Part shown: positions 47,923 to 60,127 of the stretch, piece by piece
How positions within the stretch are numbered: position 1 is the stretch's first letter
How the letters are laid out: every line of letters begins with the position of its first letter
NCBI GenBank assembly: GCA_964016875.1
Contig: OZ024726.1
Span: 54,987,325-55,051,324 of the forward strand
From: Fallopia convolvulus
Lineage: Eukaryota; Streptophyta; Magnoliopsida; Caryophyllales; Polygonaceae
Direction of reading: 5' to 3'
Length of the DNA stretch: 64,000 nucleotides
Notes under the pieces: model-generated
What the model was told of the DNA's origin: nothing
The model's database searches: none
Seen by the model: only the letters and a program-made list of their open reading frames with translations
Position numbers and translations under genes: made by a program

Positions 47923-48151
47923 AGTCCCTTGCCAATACTCCATTGGTCTAGTGGTAAAGTGATGTTAGACTCTTTAAGTGTTGTCTAGGAGATTCGAGTT
48001 TGAATCTCTCTGACAACATGTATGGAGAAACTGATATTGGGAGGATCTCTCCCAAAATGGGGCCACGAAGTACCCGGCTCGGATGTAGAGCGGTGTCCGA
48101 CCGATCGAACCGGGCGAGCCAAAAGGCAAGACCAAAAATAATAATAATAAC
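47923..48151 (+). mobile_element. tRNA-derived SINE with perfect 14-bp target duplication
   Basis: AATACTTACCCCTT flanks the insert (47909-47922 and 48152-48165). The head has CCATTGGTCTAGTGGTAAAG (A box) and GATTCGAGTTTGAATC (B box). The body has CGGCTCGGATGTAGAGCGG, shared with the copies at 22366 and 23428. It ends in an AATAATAATAA tail. Confidence 0.92.
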
Positions 48152-48165
48152 AATACTTACCCCTT

Positions 48166-49552
48166 CATTAAAAAAGAGTATACTTCTCCACTTGGGCTAG
48201 TGGACTACTAGGATAAATGGGCCAAATTTAGCCCATTACTTTCTAACCGTGGGTCACAGCTGCTCCACACCTATGGTCCTCCTATACGCTATTGCACAAA
48301 AAACTCCCAACACAACTCAATTTAAACGGGGCAGATTACAACATGATTCCCAAAATATCTCAAAGTCAAATCATATACTTAAGCTTCACTTCATTCTCAT
48401 TTAATTAATTATCTTAATTCTCCAGGTTGGATGTTTGAAACCTTTGTCAAAATGTTCACGCTATCTTAATTCTAACCTTTTGTCAAAATATCAAGATTAC
48501 TTACGTTAGCAAAGTTCATAAATAACTATGCACTTTTACAACATCAGTCATGAAATGAGCTTCAGTAAATTTGTAATTTAGCTTTACCGATAGAGTTAGT
48601 AAGATCCCCAACTTTAAAATATAAACTATAAATACAGATTTATTATCATTTTCTCATTTCCAAAGCTCATCCATTTTCTATTACGATAATAATAACTAGA
48701 TACGTAGTAACTTTTTTGGATTCAAATAATCCTATTATTCCTGTCACATACTTAGGGATTCTAATTTACTTTCAATTTTATGTTTCCTAAGTATTTGACA
48801 TCTTGCTTATATAGCACATTCATTCTGAAGATGATAGTACGTTGTTTGATGTTTATACGACAAGAAAGCCCATTCATAAAATAATGTTAACCCATGCCAC
48901 GTACTAGAGAAATTAAATGACTTTGTGAAGGTTTTAATTCTATCACACTCGTCATTATACCAATAAGAAATCTGATGTCGCATTATAGGCATATTTGTAT
49001 TACTCTGTATTCAACGTACTTACCAACCTAATCGATCCAAGGACAATAGAATTTCAGCAAGGGATTTGAAACTTAATATGCAAAGTACAACATAATTAAT
49101 TACAATGCACTAAATTTAAAAAAAAGAAGAAGTCATTTCATGTTAGAAGTGTTAAAAGTTGTTAGACTTGTAACTCGATCAGCATGAAGAGTTATGTTAC
49201 GTTCGAGCTGAAATTACTTGATCCATACTATTTTAGAAGTTAATACTAGTATTAAGCTGAAAAAGTTAATACTAATTACCCAATTGACATCCGCAAATAT
49301 GATGTCGTTTCGCTTCATATCCTACATTGTATATGTAAATAAATTGCAAATTTACGCTTAAATCAAGGAGGACGACACGGTTCTTCTGACATACATATAT
49401 ATTTTTTTGTGCATTTGCATCAAACTAGTTGTCACATTTAATGCCTTTGCATGTTCCAAATCCTTGCATTAAGCAATACATTAATCATCCTTTTCAAAGA
49501 TATCAATAGAAAACACATAATCAATCTCATATCCTTGGATCTCTAATCTCAT
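48166..49552. other. Intergenic region and distal promoter of the pectinesterase gene
   Basis: No open frame or element termini are supported; the right end contains the upstream region of the pectinesterase. Confidence 0.4.
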
Positions 49553-49559
49553 TATATAA
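49553..49559 (+). promoter_or_regulatory. TATA box of the pectinesterase gene
   Basis: TATATAA lies 63-69 bp upstream of the start codon. This leaves a leader of about 30-40 bases. Confidence 0.55.
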
Positions 49560-49621
49560 CGCAAAAACTCTAGAGATTTGAGTCTCCCAATCTATTAAAT
49601 AAAATACAATAGCCTTGAGCG

Positions 49622-51912
49622 ATGGCATCATCAATTTTCCTCCTCCTCTTCTTCCTCTTCCTCCGAGTAACACTCGCCACCACACCCTCCCCAATTCCGC
49701 CACCACTTGGAGATGACTTCGACATCGCTCCTTCACCAAACGACGACAATGCCCCACCACAAGACGACATCTACGCGTGGTGTGCCACCGTCCCCCACCC
49801 GAGGCCATGTGGTTGGTTCATGGGGCTTAAACACCACGCATACAGACCGACAAGCAGATACGACTTCAGAAGACTGACTATCCAGGTGGCCCTGGACCGA
49901 GCCCTGGCGGCCCAGGGCCACACATGGAGGTGGGGCCGCAATTGCACCTCCCACAAGGAGCGGGCCGCGTGGGCCGATTGTGTGAAGCTCTACCACAACA
50001 CAATCATCCAACTCAACCAAACCCTACAAGGCCTAACAAGCTCAACCTATAGTGACTTTGATGTACAAACTTGGCTTAGTGCATCCTTGACAAACTTAGA
50101 GACTTGTAGGGTTAGCTCCTCGGATCTAAACGTAACGGATTTCATGCTTCCCCACGTGGAGTACAACGTGTCCGATTTGATAAGCAATAGCTTGGCCATC
50201 AATGAGGGCATTTTGGGCATGGAGGAAATCTTGGGGTACAATCATTCTAGTGGTCAAGGCTTTCCTAGTTGGGTGACTAGGCAAGAGAGGAAGCTGTTGC
50301 AAGGAAGGAGGTCGTTGGCGGCAAAGGTGGCTTTGTTTGTGGTGGCGAAAGATGGGTCGGGTCAGTTTCGGAGTGTCCAGGCCGCGATCAACGCGGCCGC
50401 GAGAGTGAGAGGATCGAAGAGGAAGGTTATTCATGTTAAGAAGGGAGTGTATAGGGAGAATATATGGGTGAATCCTTACTTGAATAATGTTATGTTGGTG
50501 GGTGATGGACTTAGGGTTACGATTATAACTAGTGGAAGGAGTATAAGGTCAGGCTACACTACGTACAACTCTGCAACAGCAGGTACATTATATTACATAC
50601 TAGTTCTTCTAATTGTAGATTCCAAACTATTTGATTTTCTTAAGTTTTGATAAAATGTTGTTAATGATTTGTGTAGTAACTCAGTGTTGCGTGTATGCAA
50701 TTTTTTAATGGGTGCATTTAATGGCAATAGTTTTTATGAATAAACTAAGATATAATATAATTAGGTGTAAGAGCTATAGATCTTAGATTCCACTTAAAGG
50801 TCTATGTTGACTCTAATACCAATTTTAGATCGGTTACATTAATTTGGGTCAAGCTCTCATGTTAGGTCACGTTTTGACATGGTTGTTTCTCTTTTATTTG
50901 GTATAAGTTATACTCTATTCAAATTATTTAGTATGAGTTCATTTGTGCATGATATGTAGCAGTATTTTGTAATGTAATTAAGAGTTGATTTGTTAACTTA
51001 AGCTATTTTTGTCAACAGGTACTATATGGTTAAGATTACGAGCATAAAACTTTAATACGGAGTATATATTCACATTGTACTTTCTAATTTGAAGAATTTT
51101 GTAGATGTCCCTTTTGTTTTCAGAGCAAATTTTCTAAATAACGAATTTAATATCTTCGTACAAAATCCTGTTCATTTAGCACAATAACATACTAATAAGT
51201 AAATTTTACGAAATCCTCAGCAATCGACGGGCCACGATTCATGGCCAGTGGGATCTCCTTCGTGAACACGGCTGGGTCAGAAGCGGGCCAAGCGGTGGCC
51301 CTCCGATCAAGCTCCGACTTCTCCGTCTTCTTCCGGTGCGGCATCTTCGGCTACCAAGACACCCTCTTCGTCCACTCCCAACGCCAATTCTACCGCGAAT
51401 GCTACATCGCCGGCACCATCGACGTCATCTTCGGCAACGCCGCCGTCGTCCTCCAAAGCTGCATCCTCCAGGCCCGGCGGCCCATTATGGGCCAGATGAA
51501 CGTGCTTACGGCCCAAGGCCGAAACGACCCGAACCAGAACACGGGGATCGTGATCCACGACTCTCGGGTCGAGGCCGGGCCCGACCTCCAGCCCGTCGTG
51601 CGCCTGGTAAGGACCTACCTGGGCCGGCCCTGGCGACCCTACTCACGGACGGTGATCGCGAAGACGTATTTGGGTCCGTTGGTGAGCCCGAAAGGGTGGC
51701 TGCCGTGGGACGGGAGGAAGTATCTCAGCACGTTGTATTATGCGGAGTATAAGAATTTCGGGCCGGGCTCGAAGGTTAAGAGGCGGGTTCGGTGGCCCGG
51801 TTTTCACGTTCTTAAACGGCCCAATGTGGTGAACCGGTTTAGTGTGGGTAAGTTTATTGTGGGCCGGTCTTGGTTGCCTTCGACCGGGGTGCCTTTCTCT
51901 TTGGGTCTATGA
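49622..51912 (+). CDS. Pectin methylesterase with PMEI pro-domain, 2 exons, 550 aa
   Basis: Exons 49622-50582 and 51221-51912 join GT-AG (961 + 692 bp). Residues 1-19 are a signal peptide (MASSIFLLLFFLFLRVTLA), followed by a Pro/Asp-rich linker. A PMEI-like pro-domain follows (about 50-205) with Cys54, Cys63, Cys120 and Cys162 and VQTWLSASLTNLETC. Arg-Lys-Leu-Leu at 223-226 is the usual subtilase processing motif. The catalytic domain starts at about 236 (VVAKDGSGQFRSVQAAINAA). It includes GQAVALR (Gln344), GYQDTLFVHSQRQFYRECYI (Asp367), IDVIFGNAAVV (Asp388), YLGRPWRPYSRTV and a terminal GWLPW. It demethylesterifies wall pectin after secretion and pro-domain removal. The intron position is common in plant PMEs. 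Exon 2 is very GC-rich compared with its surroundings. All catalytic residues are present. Confidence 0.95.
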
Positions 51913-52611
51913 AAGCATTGACCCAAGTATATGGTTATCCGGAATTGTTGCTTCATTTTTTACCCATACCGATATATGGTTAATTTCTTGTTTATCATAT
52001 ATGTATGTAATGTACGTCGATATTTTAAATGACAGATTGTGGTTTGTCTTCGGTTGATTGATTAATTTTTTTGCTTTTGAAACAAAAAGTTATGCAATTG
52101 TAGTAGAATTTTGTGTGTTTATGCTACTTCTCATCGAATAGTTATGGATAGGTGATGTTTTGATTATAAAAGTATTTGATCATGTTAGATGAGATTGTTC
52201 AGTTATTCTTTGTTTGAGTTGGAGTCGCTTGTAACATGAGTACTTTTAGATTATAGGGTGAAAATTTTGCAATCTTTTTGGTGGAGTGAAAAATGTGTCA
52301 ATTGTCATCTTAAACTATTTTTTACCCAAAAAGTGTTTTTAACACTCTTGAAATTCGTATATATCTCTCTATTTTTCACTTTTTTTGAAACACAAAAATT
52401 AACTTTTTACCCAAAAATTCATTTTCATCAACAAGTGAAACACACATGTCTCTATTTGACTTGAATTAGAATTTTTAAAGATACTTTTAATAAAGTAAGA
52501 ATAAAGGGAGGACGATTTAGCGAGAAGTATGTCACTCTAGTACCTTAATCTATAAAATTTGAAAAAAATTGTTAGGTTTAAGATGAGGATGTTGTAGTCG
52601 ATTTTCGTGAT
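51913..52611. other. Pectinesterase 3' region and spacer
   Basis: Probable 3' UTR followed by AT-rich sequence without recognised features. Confidence 0.4.
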
Positions 52612-52856
52612 GTAGTCGACCATTTTAGGGTTTGTTTCACTTCTTATAGAAAATGACTTTTGGGTGAAAAGTGATTTTTAATGTCTTGAAAAAACGTAAA
52701 AAGTAAAGAGAGTTGGACGGATTTAAAGAGTATTAAAAGCAGTTTCTTGGTTTGTGGGGAAAGTGTGGCAAAAGACACGGCTTAAATCTTTTGAGATTTT
52801 AAAAAATGTCGGAACAAATAATCTCAATCTCCCATATTAGGATTTTTTAGATTACA
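52612..52856. repeat. 245-bp direct repeat, left copy
   Basis: Runs from GTAGTCGACCATTTTAGGG to TTTTTTAGATTACA and is repeated at 53659-53903 with three mismatches. It lacks TG...CA ends and a target duplication, so it is not an LTR pair. Confidence 0.9.
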
Positions 52857-53658
52857 GCTTTGACCATTGCCAAGATGTATTGATATGTTTTTTTACGAGA
52901 AAAGGGCTTTAATTTTCATATATTTTTCATTCATGAGTTTAACCTAGATGTTATCAGGTTCAGTAAGTAAGTAGCTTCCACAAAAAATTCATTTGTAAAT
53001 TTTTGTTCATATGTTCAGTTTTCTTGATTCCCAGTCTTCCATAGTGTTTCAATTTACAAATTTTATCCCATCTAATAAGAGATTTATAAGTATATTCTTT
53101 ATTCCATAGGAAAATTCAATTGATTTGGTCTAATTCCATAGGACGTAAGGTTTGTTGTTCTCACAAAAGGTGACAAAATGCACAAAATGACTGAAATAAG
53201 GTTTAAGAATTAGGTCCCGTTTGGTCGTAAAAATGGAAATGTAAACGTAAACAGATTGAAAAATGGGTGGAAAGGAAACAAATACCGTTACAATAGTAAT
53301 TTGTTTGGTTTATGCTATAAGAAATGGAATGAAGAAAAGCACCAAATTTTTTCCTAGAATTTTTCTAATTCCAGATCTAGAACTTTTAGGATTTCATAAT
53401 TTCAATCCCGGCGGTAGGGATGACAACGACAAAGGATGGCGGGGATGACAATGATGAAGGATGGTAGTGATGGTGGAGACGACAACCGGTGGTGCATAGG
53501 TGGAGGTCGGTGGCGATGGCATCCAATGGTGCGGATGTGGAGGGCGACGACAACGGTTGAAGAGACTGATAGAAGAGAGAATGAGAGAGCAGAGCGCGAT
53601 CGGCAATTCCGAGGATGATGCACGCAGGTGGTGGTGAGGACATGGATGGCGACGATGG
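52857..53658. other. Spacer between direct repeats, GGTGG/GACGAC-rich right half
   Basis: 53400-53655 is rich in GATGG, GGTGG and CGACGA-type low-complexity sequence. It gives several overlapping open frames on both strands, none with family similarity. Confidence 0.4.
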
Positions 53659-53903
53659 GTAGTCGACCATTTTAGGGCTTGTTTCACTTCTTATAGAAAA
53701 TGACTTTTGGGTGAAAAGTGATTTTTAATGTCTTGAAAAAACGTAAAAAGTAAAGAGAGTTAGACGGATTTAAAGAGTATTAAAAGCAGTTTCTTGGTTT
53801 GTGGGGAAAGTGTGGCAAAAGACACAGCTTAAATCTTTTGAGATTTTAAAAAATGTCGGAACAAATAATCTCAATCTCCCATATTAGGATTTTTTAGATT
53901 ACA
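53659..53903. repeat. 245-bp direct repeat, right copy ending at the Helitron boundary
   Basis: Near-identical to 52612-52856. Its last base is the base immediately before the CTAG terminus of the Helitron at 53904. Confidence 0.9.
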
Positions 53904-53960
53904 CTAGTTGTCCCCGTCGTGCCATGCACGACTATGACTCGATATTTTTTAGATATACTA

Positions 53961-54040
53961 CTCCCTCCGTCCCATAATGTTTGTCCACTTTCCTATGTAA
54001 ATTACAAAGGAAAGTGGACAAACATTATGGGACGGAGGGG
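53961..54040. mobile_element. 80-bp Stowaway MITE, near-perfect hairpin
   Basis: CTCCCTCCGTCCCATAATGT followed by TTGTCCACTTTCC is inverted after a 14-base loop. TA flanks it on both sides (53959-53960 and 54041-54042). Almost the whole element is stem. Confidence 0.93.
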
Positions 54041-54843
54041 TAAAAATATATTAATAAATAAAAATATAATATAAATTTTAATATAAGTAATTTGTTGCCC
54101 GTAATATGTATAAAAAATTTTGTTTTTTAAAATCAAATAAAACAAATTAAATTTAGATTATTAAGTTTAAAATTGAGAATAAACATAGATTATTAATATA
54201 AAATAATCTACATTGATCATTTTCCTTGACAATATTTCATAAATAAGTTTAATTTAAAAGAAGGAGATAAAATATGAAGAAAATAAAGCAAAAAAGATAT
54301 ATTTTGAAAATAAGGAAGAGATGAGATTTTGAAAAATAATAATTAATTTAATAATAATATATGTAATTAAGTATATTTATCTTTTAATATAAGAGAGAGA
54401 AAGAGAAATTTAAAATGTTAAAAAGATTGAGCATATATATTTTAGGCTGAGGATATATACACACGTATTTCTTTCTCCGCGCACAAGATTTGGCACGCTT
54501 CATGAAGCGAGACGCTTCATAATGCGAGCCATATACGGATACCCGAGCGGATTTTTTACAGAATCGGAAAAAATGACACGCTTCACGAAGCGTAAGGCAA
54601 TATTGTACGATTTCCTTACCCAATCCAATATTTTTTTACATATATAGGTTCCTCTCGTCGATAGCTTCGATTTGATAGGTAATAAGCTCAAATCCGACAC
54701 CCGAGCAAAAAGTTATGAACTTTTTAAGATTGGACATACGCATACTACTTTCACACGTCGTTTATCTAGGATAAGATTTAAGATAAAGCATATAATAAGA
54801 TTTTTTGGTAAGTGTTAGAGTTTATGGTTAGGGTAAGGCTTTA

Positions 54844-54972
54844 TGGTAGGGTTTGGGGTAAGGTTTAAGGTTTATGGTAAATATTATGGTTTAGGGTACG
54901 TAGGATTTGAATGAGGTTTAAAGTTTGGGTATGTGATATAGTATATGGTTTGGATGTATGGTTTAAATCAAG
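54844..54972. repeat. Telomere-like degenerate repeats, left block
   Basis: Repeated GGTTTAGGGTA / GGTAAGGTTTAAGGTTTATG units resemble degenerate plant telomere sequence (TTTAGGG). They continue on the other side of the gypsy insertion at 60128-60460. Confidence 0.65.
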
Positions 54973-54977
54973 GCTTA

Positions 54978-55204
54978 TGTAAGGATTTAGGGAAAAGAAG
55001 TAGAGGAAAGAGATTCCATAGGAGAGTTAGAAGGATAGAGAAAGAGAGAGAGTTGAAGAAATTCTGTTGATTATCGATGATGGTTACAACAACCTGGAGC
55101 TCACATATATCTCCTAACTGACCATTTGGTCACTTTACATTTTGACCCTTATTTTTACAATTATTACATCAATTGCCCCAAGTATAACTACATCACTCAT
55201 GACA
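54978..55204 (-). repeat. 3' LTR of the gypsy element
   Basis: 227 bp, identical to the other LTR except for one base. Bounded by TGT...ACA and the GCTTA duplication on its outer side. Confidence 0.96.
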
Positions 55205-55247
55205 ATTACCTTCCCTGTTGAAGAACTTTGACCTCAAAGTTCAATCT

Positions 55248-58200
55248 TTATACACTGAAATCGGGGAACTGGTGCAAAATGTGTCCAGCTGGTTCCCAGG
55301 TTGCCTCCTCTTGTGGAAGATTGCGCCATTTGATGAGCCACTCTGTGACAGGATCTCCACTAGCAAGGTAGTGCACCCTAGTTTCCAACACAGCTTCAGG
55401 AAATACATCCACCTGTCCAGAATCTGAAGTGGAAGGCAGCTCCTTAACAACTGTAACAGTGTCTCCAACCTTTCTTTTTAGTTGCGAAACATGAAACACA
55501 GGATGGATTCTTGAAGTAGATGGTAAATCCAACCTGTAAGCCACTTGCCCAACCTTCTGAATTACTTGAAAAGGGCCATAAAACCTGGCACAAAGTTTCA
55601 GATGTTTTCTGATAGCCAAAGAAGATTGCCTGTATGGCTGAAGCTTCAGAAAAACCCAGTCTCCAACATTGAATTCCCTTTCACTCCTATTTTTGTCAGC
55701 GTTCTGCTTCATACGAGCTTGTGCCTTTATCAAATTCTCCTTGCACTGATTCAAAATAATAGCCCTCTCCTGTAACCAGTCATCTACAGAGGTTGTGCTA
55801 ATACTTTCCTGTTGTACACCTAATTGAGGAGGTGCATATCCATATAATGCCCGAAAAGGAGTCATTCCTAATGAAGAATGATAACTGGTATTGAACCACC
55901 ACTCCGCTAAATGCAACCATCGAAACCAATGTTTAGGTTGATCTGAAGTCATGCATCTCAGATAACATTCAAGACACTGGTTAACCCTCTCAGTCTGGCC
56001 ATCACTTTGTGGATGGTAAGCTGAACTATAATGTAAGGAAGTACCCAAAGCCTGAAAAAGCTCCTTCCAAAAAGTGCTCATGAACACCTTGTCTCTATCA
56101 GACACAATATTATCTGGCATTCCATGGAGTTTATAAACATTCACCATAAACTCTTGGGCCACACTAGCCGCAGTAAAAGGATGTGATAATGCAATGAAGT
56201 GACAATACTTGGTAAATCTGTCCACAATCACCATAATAACAGACTTACCAAAAGACTTGGGCAATCCCTCAACGAAATCCATACAAATCTGATTCCAAGC
56301 TCTGGAAGGAATAGGAAGAGGCTGCAGCAAACCAGGATAAGCCACATGTTCAGACTTGTGTCTTTGACACTCATCACAAGACTTAACAAAATCTTCTACC
56401 TCCTTCTTCATACCTGGCCAATGAAACATGGACTTCAATCGTTGATAAGTAGCATTGATGCCCGAATGACCTCCCAATGGCTCATTATGCATTGCCTCTA
56501 ACAACTAATTCCTGACATTAGCCTGACTACCAATGCACAACTTCCCCTTGTATCTCAGAATTCCATGCTCGAATTTATACTCAGAGGTTGTATCCAACAA
56601 AGACTCAGAAATCAAGCGCTGGAAAACCTCATCTCCTTCATAACTAGAAGAAATTTGAGTCATCCAAGCAGGAACTACACCTGACAAGGCTGCACACATG
56701 CTTTCTCTTTTTTCAAATCTTCTAGACAAAGCATCAGCTACAGTATTTTCTTTGCCTTTTTTATAAGCAATAGAGTAAGACAAACCTAGAAGTTTCCTTA
56801 CAGCTTTCCTCTGAAGATGTGTAGTAAGTTGCTGCTCAAGTAAGTATTTTAATGACTTATGATCTGTCCTGATGTAGAAGTGAGCAGGCTCCAAATAATG
56901 CCTCCACTTATCAACCGCCAACAAAATAGCCAATAACTCTTTTTCATAGGTAGATAAAAGCAAATGCCTACCATGTAATGCTTGACTGAGATAAGCTAAT
57001 GGCTGACCCTGCTGCATCAACACTGCACCAATACCGCTATCACATGCATCAGTTTCCACCTCGAATGGCAATGCAAAATCAGGTAACCTCAGAACTGGAG
57101 CAGAACTCATCTTATGTTTCAAAGTCTGAAAGGCCTGCTCAGCTACCTCATCCTATTTGAATCCATCCTTTTTCAATAATTCAGTTAAAGGCCTGCTAAT
57201 AATACCATAGCCTTGCACAAACCTTCTATAATAACCAGTTAATCCTAAAAATGCCCTCAACTCTTTGACATTTCTAGGACTAGGCCAAGACAACATTGCT
57301 TTCACCTTGTCTTTGTCAGTAGAAACCCCCTTATCAGAAATGATATGTCCTAAATACTCAACTTGAGGATGAGCACAAGAGCATTTGGATTGCTTGGCAA
57401 ACAAACTGTGTGCCCTCAATAACAACAAAATTGATCTCAGATGCTTCAAATGATCCTCCAAATTTTGGCTATAAACCAAAATGTCATCAAAGAAGACTAA
57501 TACAAACTTCCTCAAAAATGAACTGAATACCTCATTCATCATGTGCTGGAATGTAGCCGGAGCGTTAGTAAGCCCAAAGGGCATCACTGTAAACTCAAAG
57601 TGTCCATGATGCGTCCTAAATGCAGTCTTATGGATATCCTCCTCCGCCATGCGTACTTGATGATATCCAGACCTTAAATCCAACTTTGAAAACACTGTGG
57701 CACCATGTAATTCATCCAGCAACTCTTCTATGTGCGGAATAGGGAATTTGTTCTTCACAGTCATATCATTTAACCTCCTATAATCAATGCAAAACCGCCA
57801 GCTACCATCCTTCTTCTTAACAAGCAAAGTAGGTGATGCAAAAGGGCTGCAACTTGGTCGAACTGTAGTATTGTTCAACATATCAGCAACCTGCCTTTCT
57901 ATTTCATTTTTTTGAAAGAAAGGATACTTATAAGGTTTTGAACAAACAGGTTTTGAATCCGGCTTGAGATTAATAAAATGCTCATGACCTCTGACAGGTG
58001 GAAGTCCTTGTGGCTCCTTAAAAACATCCTGAAATTCAACCAAAAGGCTCTGAATTTCAACAGGTAATGGCAATGTTCCAGATTCCCCTTCAATCCCATA
58101 ACACTGGGCAATATGTGTCACACACACACCTGTTCCCCCTTGCTTAACAACTTCTGCAATCTACCTCCACTAATATACTGAACAGTTGCTTGGTCTTTAA

Positions 58201-59869
58201 ACCCCACTAATTCAATCCGATGACCCTCCTTCAAAAAGGACAACTTTAATTCCTTAAAATCAAAAGATAATGGATTGTATTCTCTCAACCAATCCACTCC
58301 TAATATCATGTCACAACCTCCTAATTTTAACATTCTCACATTGAAAGAGAAAGAATGTCCTTGCATCATCCATTCAAACCCTTTGCATTCCTGATGACTG
58401 AACATTTTTCCACCATTTGCAACTGACACCGTCATGACAGTAGTTTCTTGAATCAAACATTTCCCTTCTTTAGCAACCCGTGGATCAAGAAAACTATGCG
58501 TACTCCCGCTGTCAATTAACACCACAATGGACCTGTTCTTGACCACTCCCTGAATCTTGATAGTATTTAATGGAGTACTACCAGTAAGAGAGTGAACATA
58601 CACCTCAGTATCATCTGTTTCAGCATCCTCAACCTGCTTACACTCCACAGACAGTTCCCCACAATCAGCTTCTTGCACACCATCTGCCTCTGACGAAATC
58701 AAACTATGCAAGGACTGAACCTTACACTTATGACCAGCAAAATACCGGTCACCACATCTGTAACACATACCCGGGGTTCTTTTTGGTTCACTGGTTTGTT
58801 GGCTTGTTGAATTGGTAGAGTTGTTTGTCTTAGATTGGAAAAAAGATGGTTTAGTAGCAAGGTTCTGGTTAGAAGTTTTGAAAGTATTGATGTTGGACAA
58901 AGGTAAGAAGTTTCTACCATTCTGAGGGTGTCTACTAACCTTGATAATGGCTTGCACAGCACCAAAATGCAACTGAGCTTGCTCGTACGCCATCGCTAAG
59001 GTTTTAGGTCTACTCAACTTAACCAGGTTCTTGATTTCATCCTTCAACCCGCTAATGTAACTTGTAACAAAATAAGCTTCTGACAAACTTGGATTGAAAG
59101 ACAACATCCCAGCTCTCAATTCTTCGAATTTTTCCGTGTAATTCTCTACATCTCCTTCTTGAGATAGCTTGTTGAATTCCTCTACTACTTCAACTCCCTG
59201 CCTCTCACCAAATCTGACACAAACCGCCTCACTAAAATCCTTCCAAGAACCAAGTTGATTCTGCATCAAGAACCCCTGAGCCCAGTTGTCAGCTCTTCCG
59301 TTCATGTACATGGTAGCCAACTCAATCTTTTCTGATTCAATTACTCCAAAGATCCTGAAATACTTTTCCGCCTTGCGAACCCAACTTCTAGGATTGTTTC
59401 CTTCAAACAAAGGAAACTCAAGCTTAGGGTAGCGTTGATTACCTCTTGATCCGCTGCTCAAAGACAGACCTCTATCAGATTCTCGTGTTGCTTCTTCAAC
59501 CTGGATTGGATCTCCTCTGATGTTGATGTTTGGATTAGCATTTTCATCCGTTGGCGATCTCGAGATCGAACGAAAATTATCACCAGATTTTGCACCGACA
59601 TCCGCTGATTTGAAAATCCGAGCTAAATCGCGATTCATGTTACTAATCATTTCTGACAAATTCTTCATCTGCATCTCACTCAGTTGATGCGCGTTAACCA
59701 GTTCTTGTTGAGACTTCTCCAGTTTTGCAAATCTTTCATCCCATTCGTTCTTCTGAGTTTCCATCCTCTGGTTGACATCTTCGATCGCCTCCACCACTTT
59801 AGACACTTGATAATCTGTTTTGCGCATGCCATCCTCCAATGTCTTCATTCTGGTTCCTTCTGCCATGCC
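55248..59869 (-). pseudogene. Gypsy gag-pol polyprotein gene with three lesions
   Basis: Minus strand, ATG at 59869 (MAEGTRMKTLEDG). Order: Gag with a coiled-coil-like N-terminus and core LEFPLFEGNNPRSWVRKAEK; zinc knuckle CYRCGDRYFAGHKC; protease LIDSGSTHSFLD; reverse transcriptase with SKLDLRSGYHQVRM and VFFDDILVYS; RNase H with ETDACDSGIGAVL and TDHKSLKYLL; integrase with HSGINATYQRL...CDECQRHK, MDFVEGLP, SDRD and QTERVNQ; and a chromo-like end WLIKWRNLPQEEATWE. Three breaks exist: a two-base excess in a GT dinucleotide run at about 58119-58129 after the protease, a TAG at 57153-57155, and a TAG at 56505-56507. Otherwise the frame is open, matching the very similar LTRs. Sequencing error in the GT run is possible. 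Confidence 0.92.
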
Positions 59870-59880
59870 GAAGATCAATA

Positions 59881-59892
59881 GCTCTGATACCA
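59881..59892 (-). promoter_or_regulatory. Primer-binding site for initiator tRNA-Met
   Basis: TGGTATCAGAGC on the minus strand, three bases inside the 5' LTR. This is the standard complement of the 3' end of plant initiator tRNA-Met, used to prime minus-strand DNA synthesis. Confidence 0.93.
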
Positions 59893-59895
59893 AAC

Positions 59896-60122
59896 TGTAA
59901 GGATTTAGGGAAAAGAAGTAGAGGAAAGAGATTCCATAGGAGAGTTGGAAGGATAGAGAAAGAGAGAGAGTTGAAGAAATTCTGTTGATTATCGATGATG
60001 GTTACAACAACCTGGAGCTCACATATATCTCCTAACTGACCATTTGGTCACTTTACATTTTGACCCTTATTTTTACAATTATTACATCAATTGCCCCAAG
60101 TATAACTACATCACTCATGACA
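59896..60122 (-). repeat. 5' LTR of the gypsy element
   Basis: 227 bp, one substitution from the 3' LTR. Outer side bears the GCTTA target duplication. Confidence 0.96.
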
Positions 60123-60127
60123 GCTTA

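Larger units (their letters stand above)
54978..60122 (-). mobile_element. Ty3/gypsy chromovirus-type LTR retrotransposon, 5145 bp, recent insertion
   Basis: Two 227-bp LTRs (54978-55204 and 59896-60122) start TGTAAGG and end ATGACA in plus orientation; on the coding strand they begin TGTCAT and end CCTTACA. They differ at one base (A/G at about 55030/59948). The 5-bp target duplication GCTTA is perfect (54973-54977 and 60123-60127). A primer-binding site for initiator tRNA-Met adjoins the right LTR and a purine-rich tract (CAGGGAAGGTAAT) adjoins the left one. The coding strand is minus. Short LTRs, a tRNA-Met primer and a chromo-like C-terminus fit the Reina group of chromoviruses; the clade call is an inference. 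Confidence 0.95.

Noticed and set aside
47937..48030. Functional tRNA gene
   Set aside because: A- and B-box-like sequences are present, but no intact cloverleaf. The unit continues into a SINE body with an A-rich tail and target duplications.
51307..51752. Long open frames overlapping pectinesterase exon 2 in other frames
   Set aside because: They are a result of high GC content; the pectinesterase frame carries all catalytic motifs.
53386..53687. Several overlapping ORFs rich in His, Ser and Pro or Gly and Asp
   Set aside because: Low-complexity GGTGG/GACGAC sequence open on both strands without family similarity.
52612..53903. LTR retrotransposon with 245-bp LTRs
   Set aside because: The repeats lack TG...CA ends, there is no target duplication, primer-binding site or polypurine tract, and only 0.8 kb of non-coding DNA lies between.
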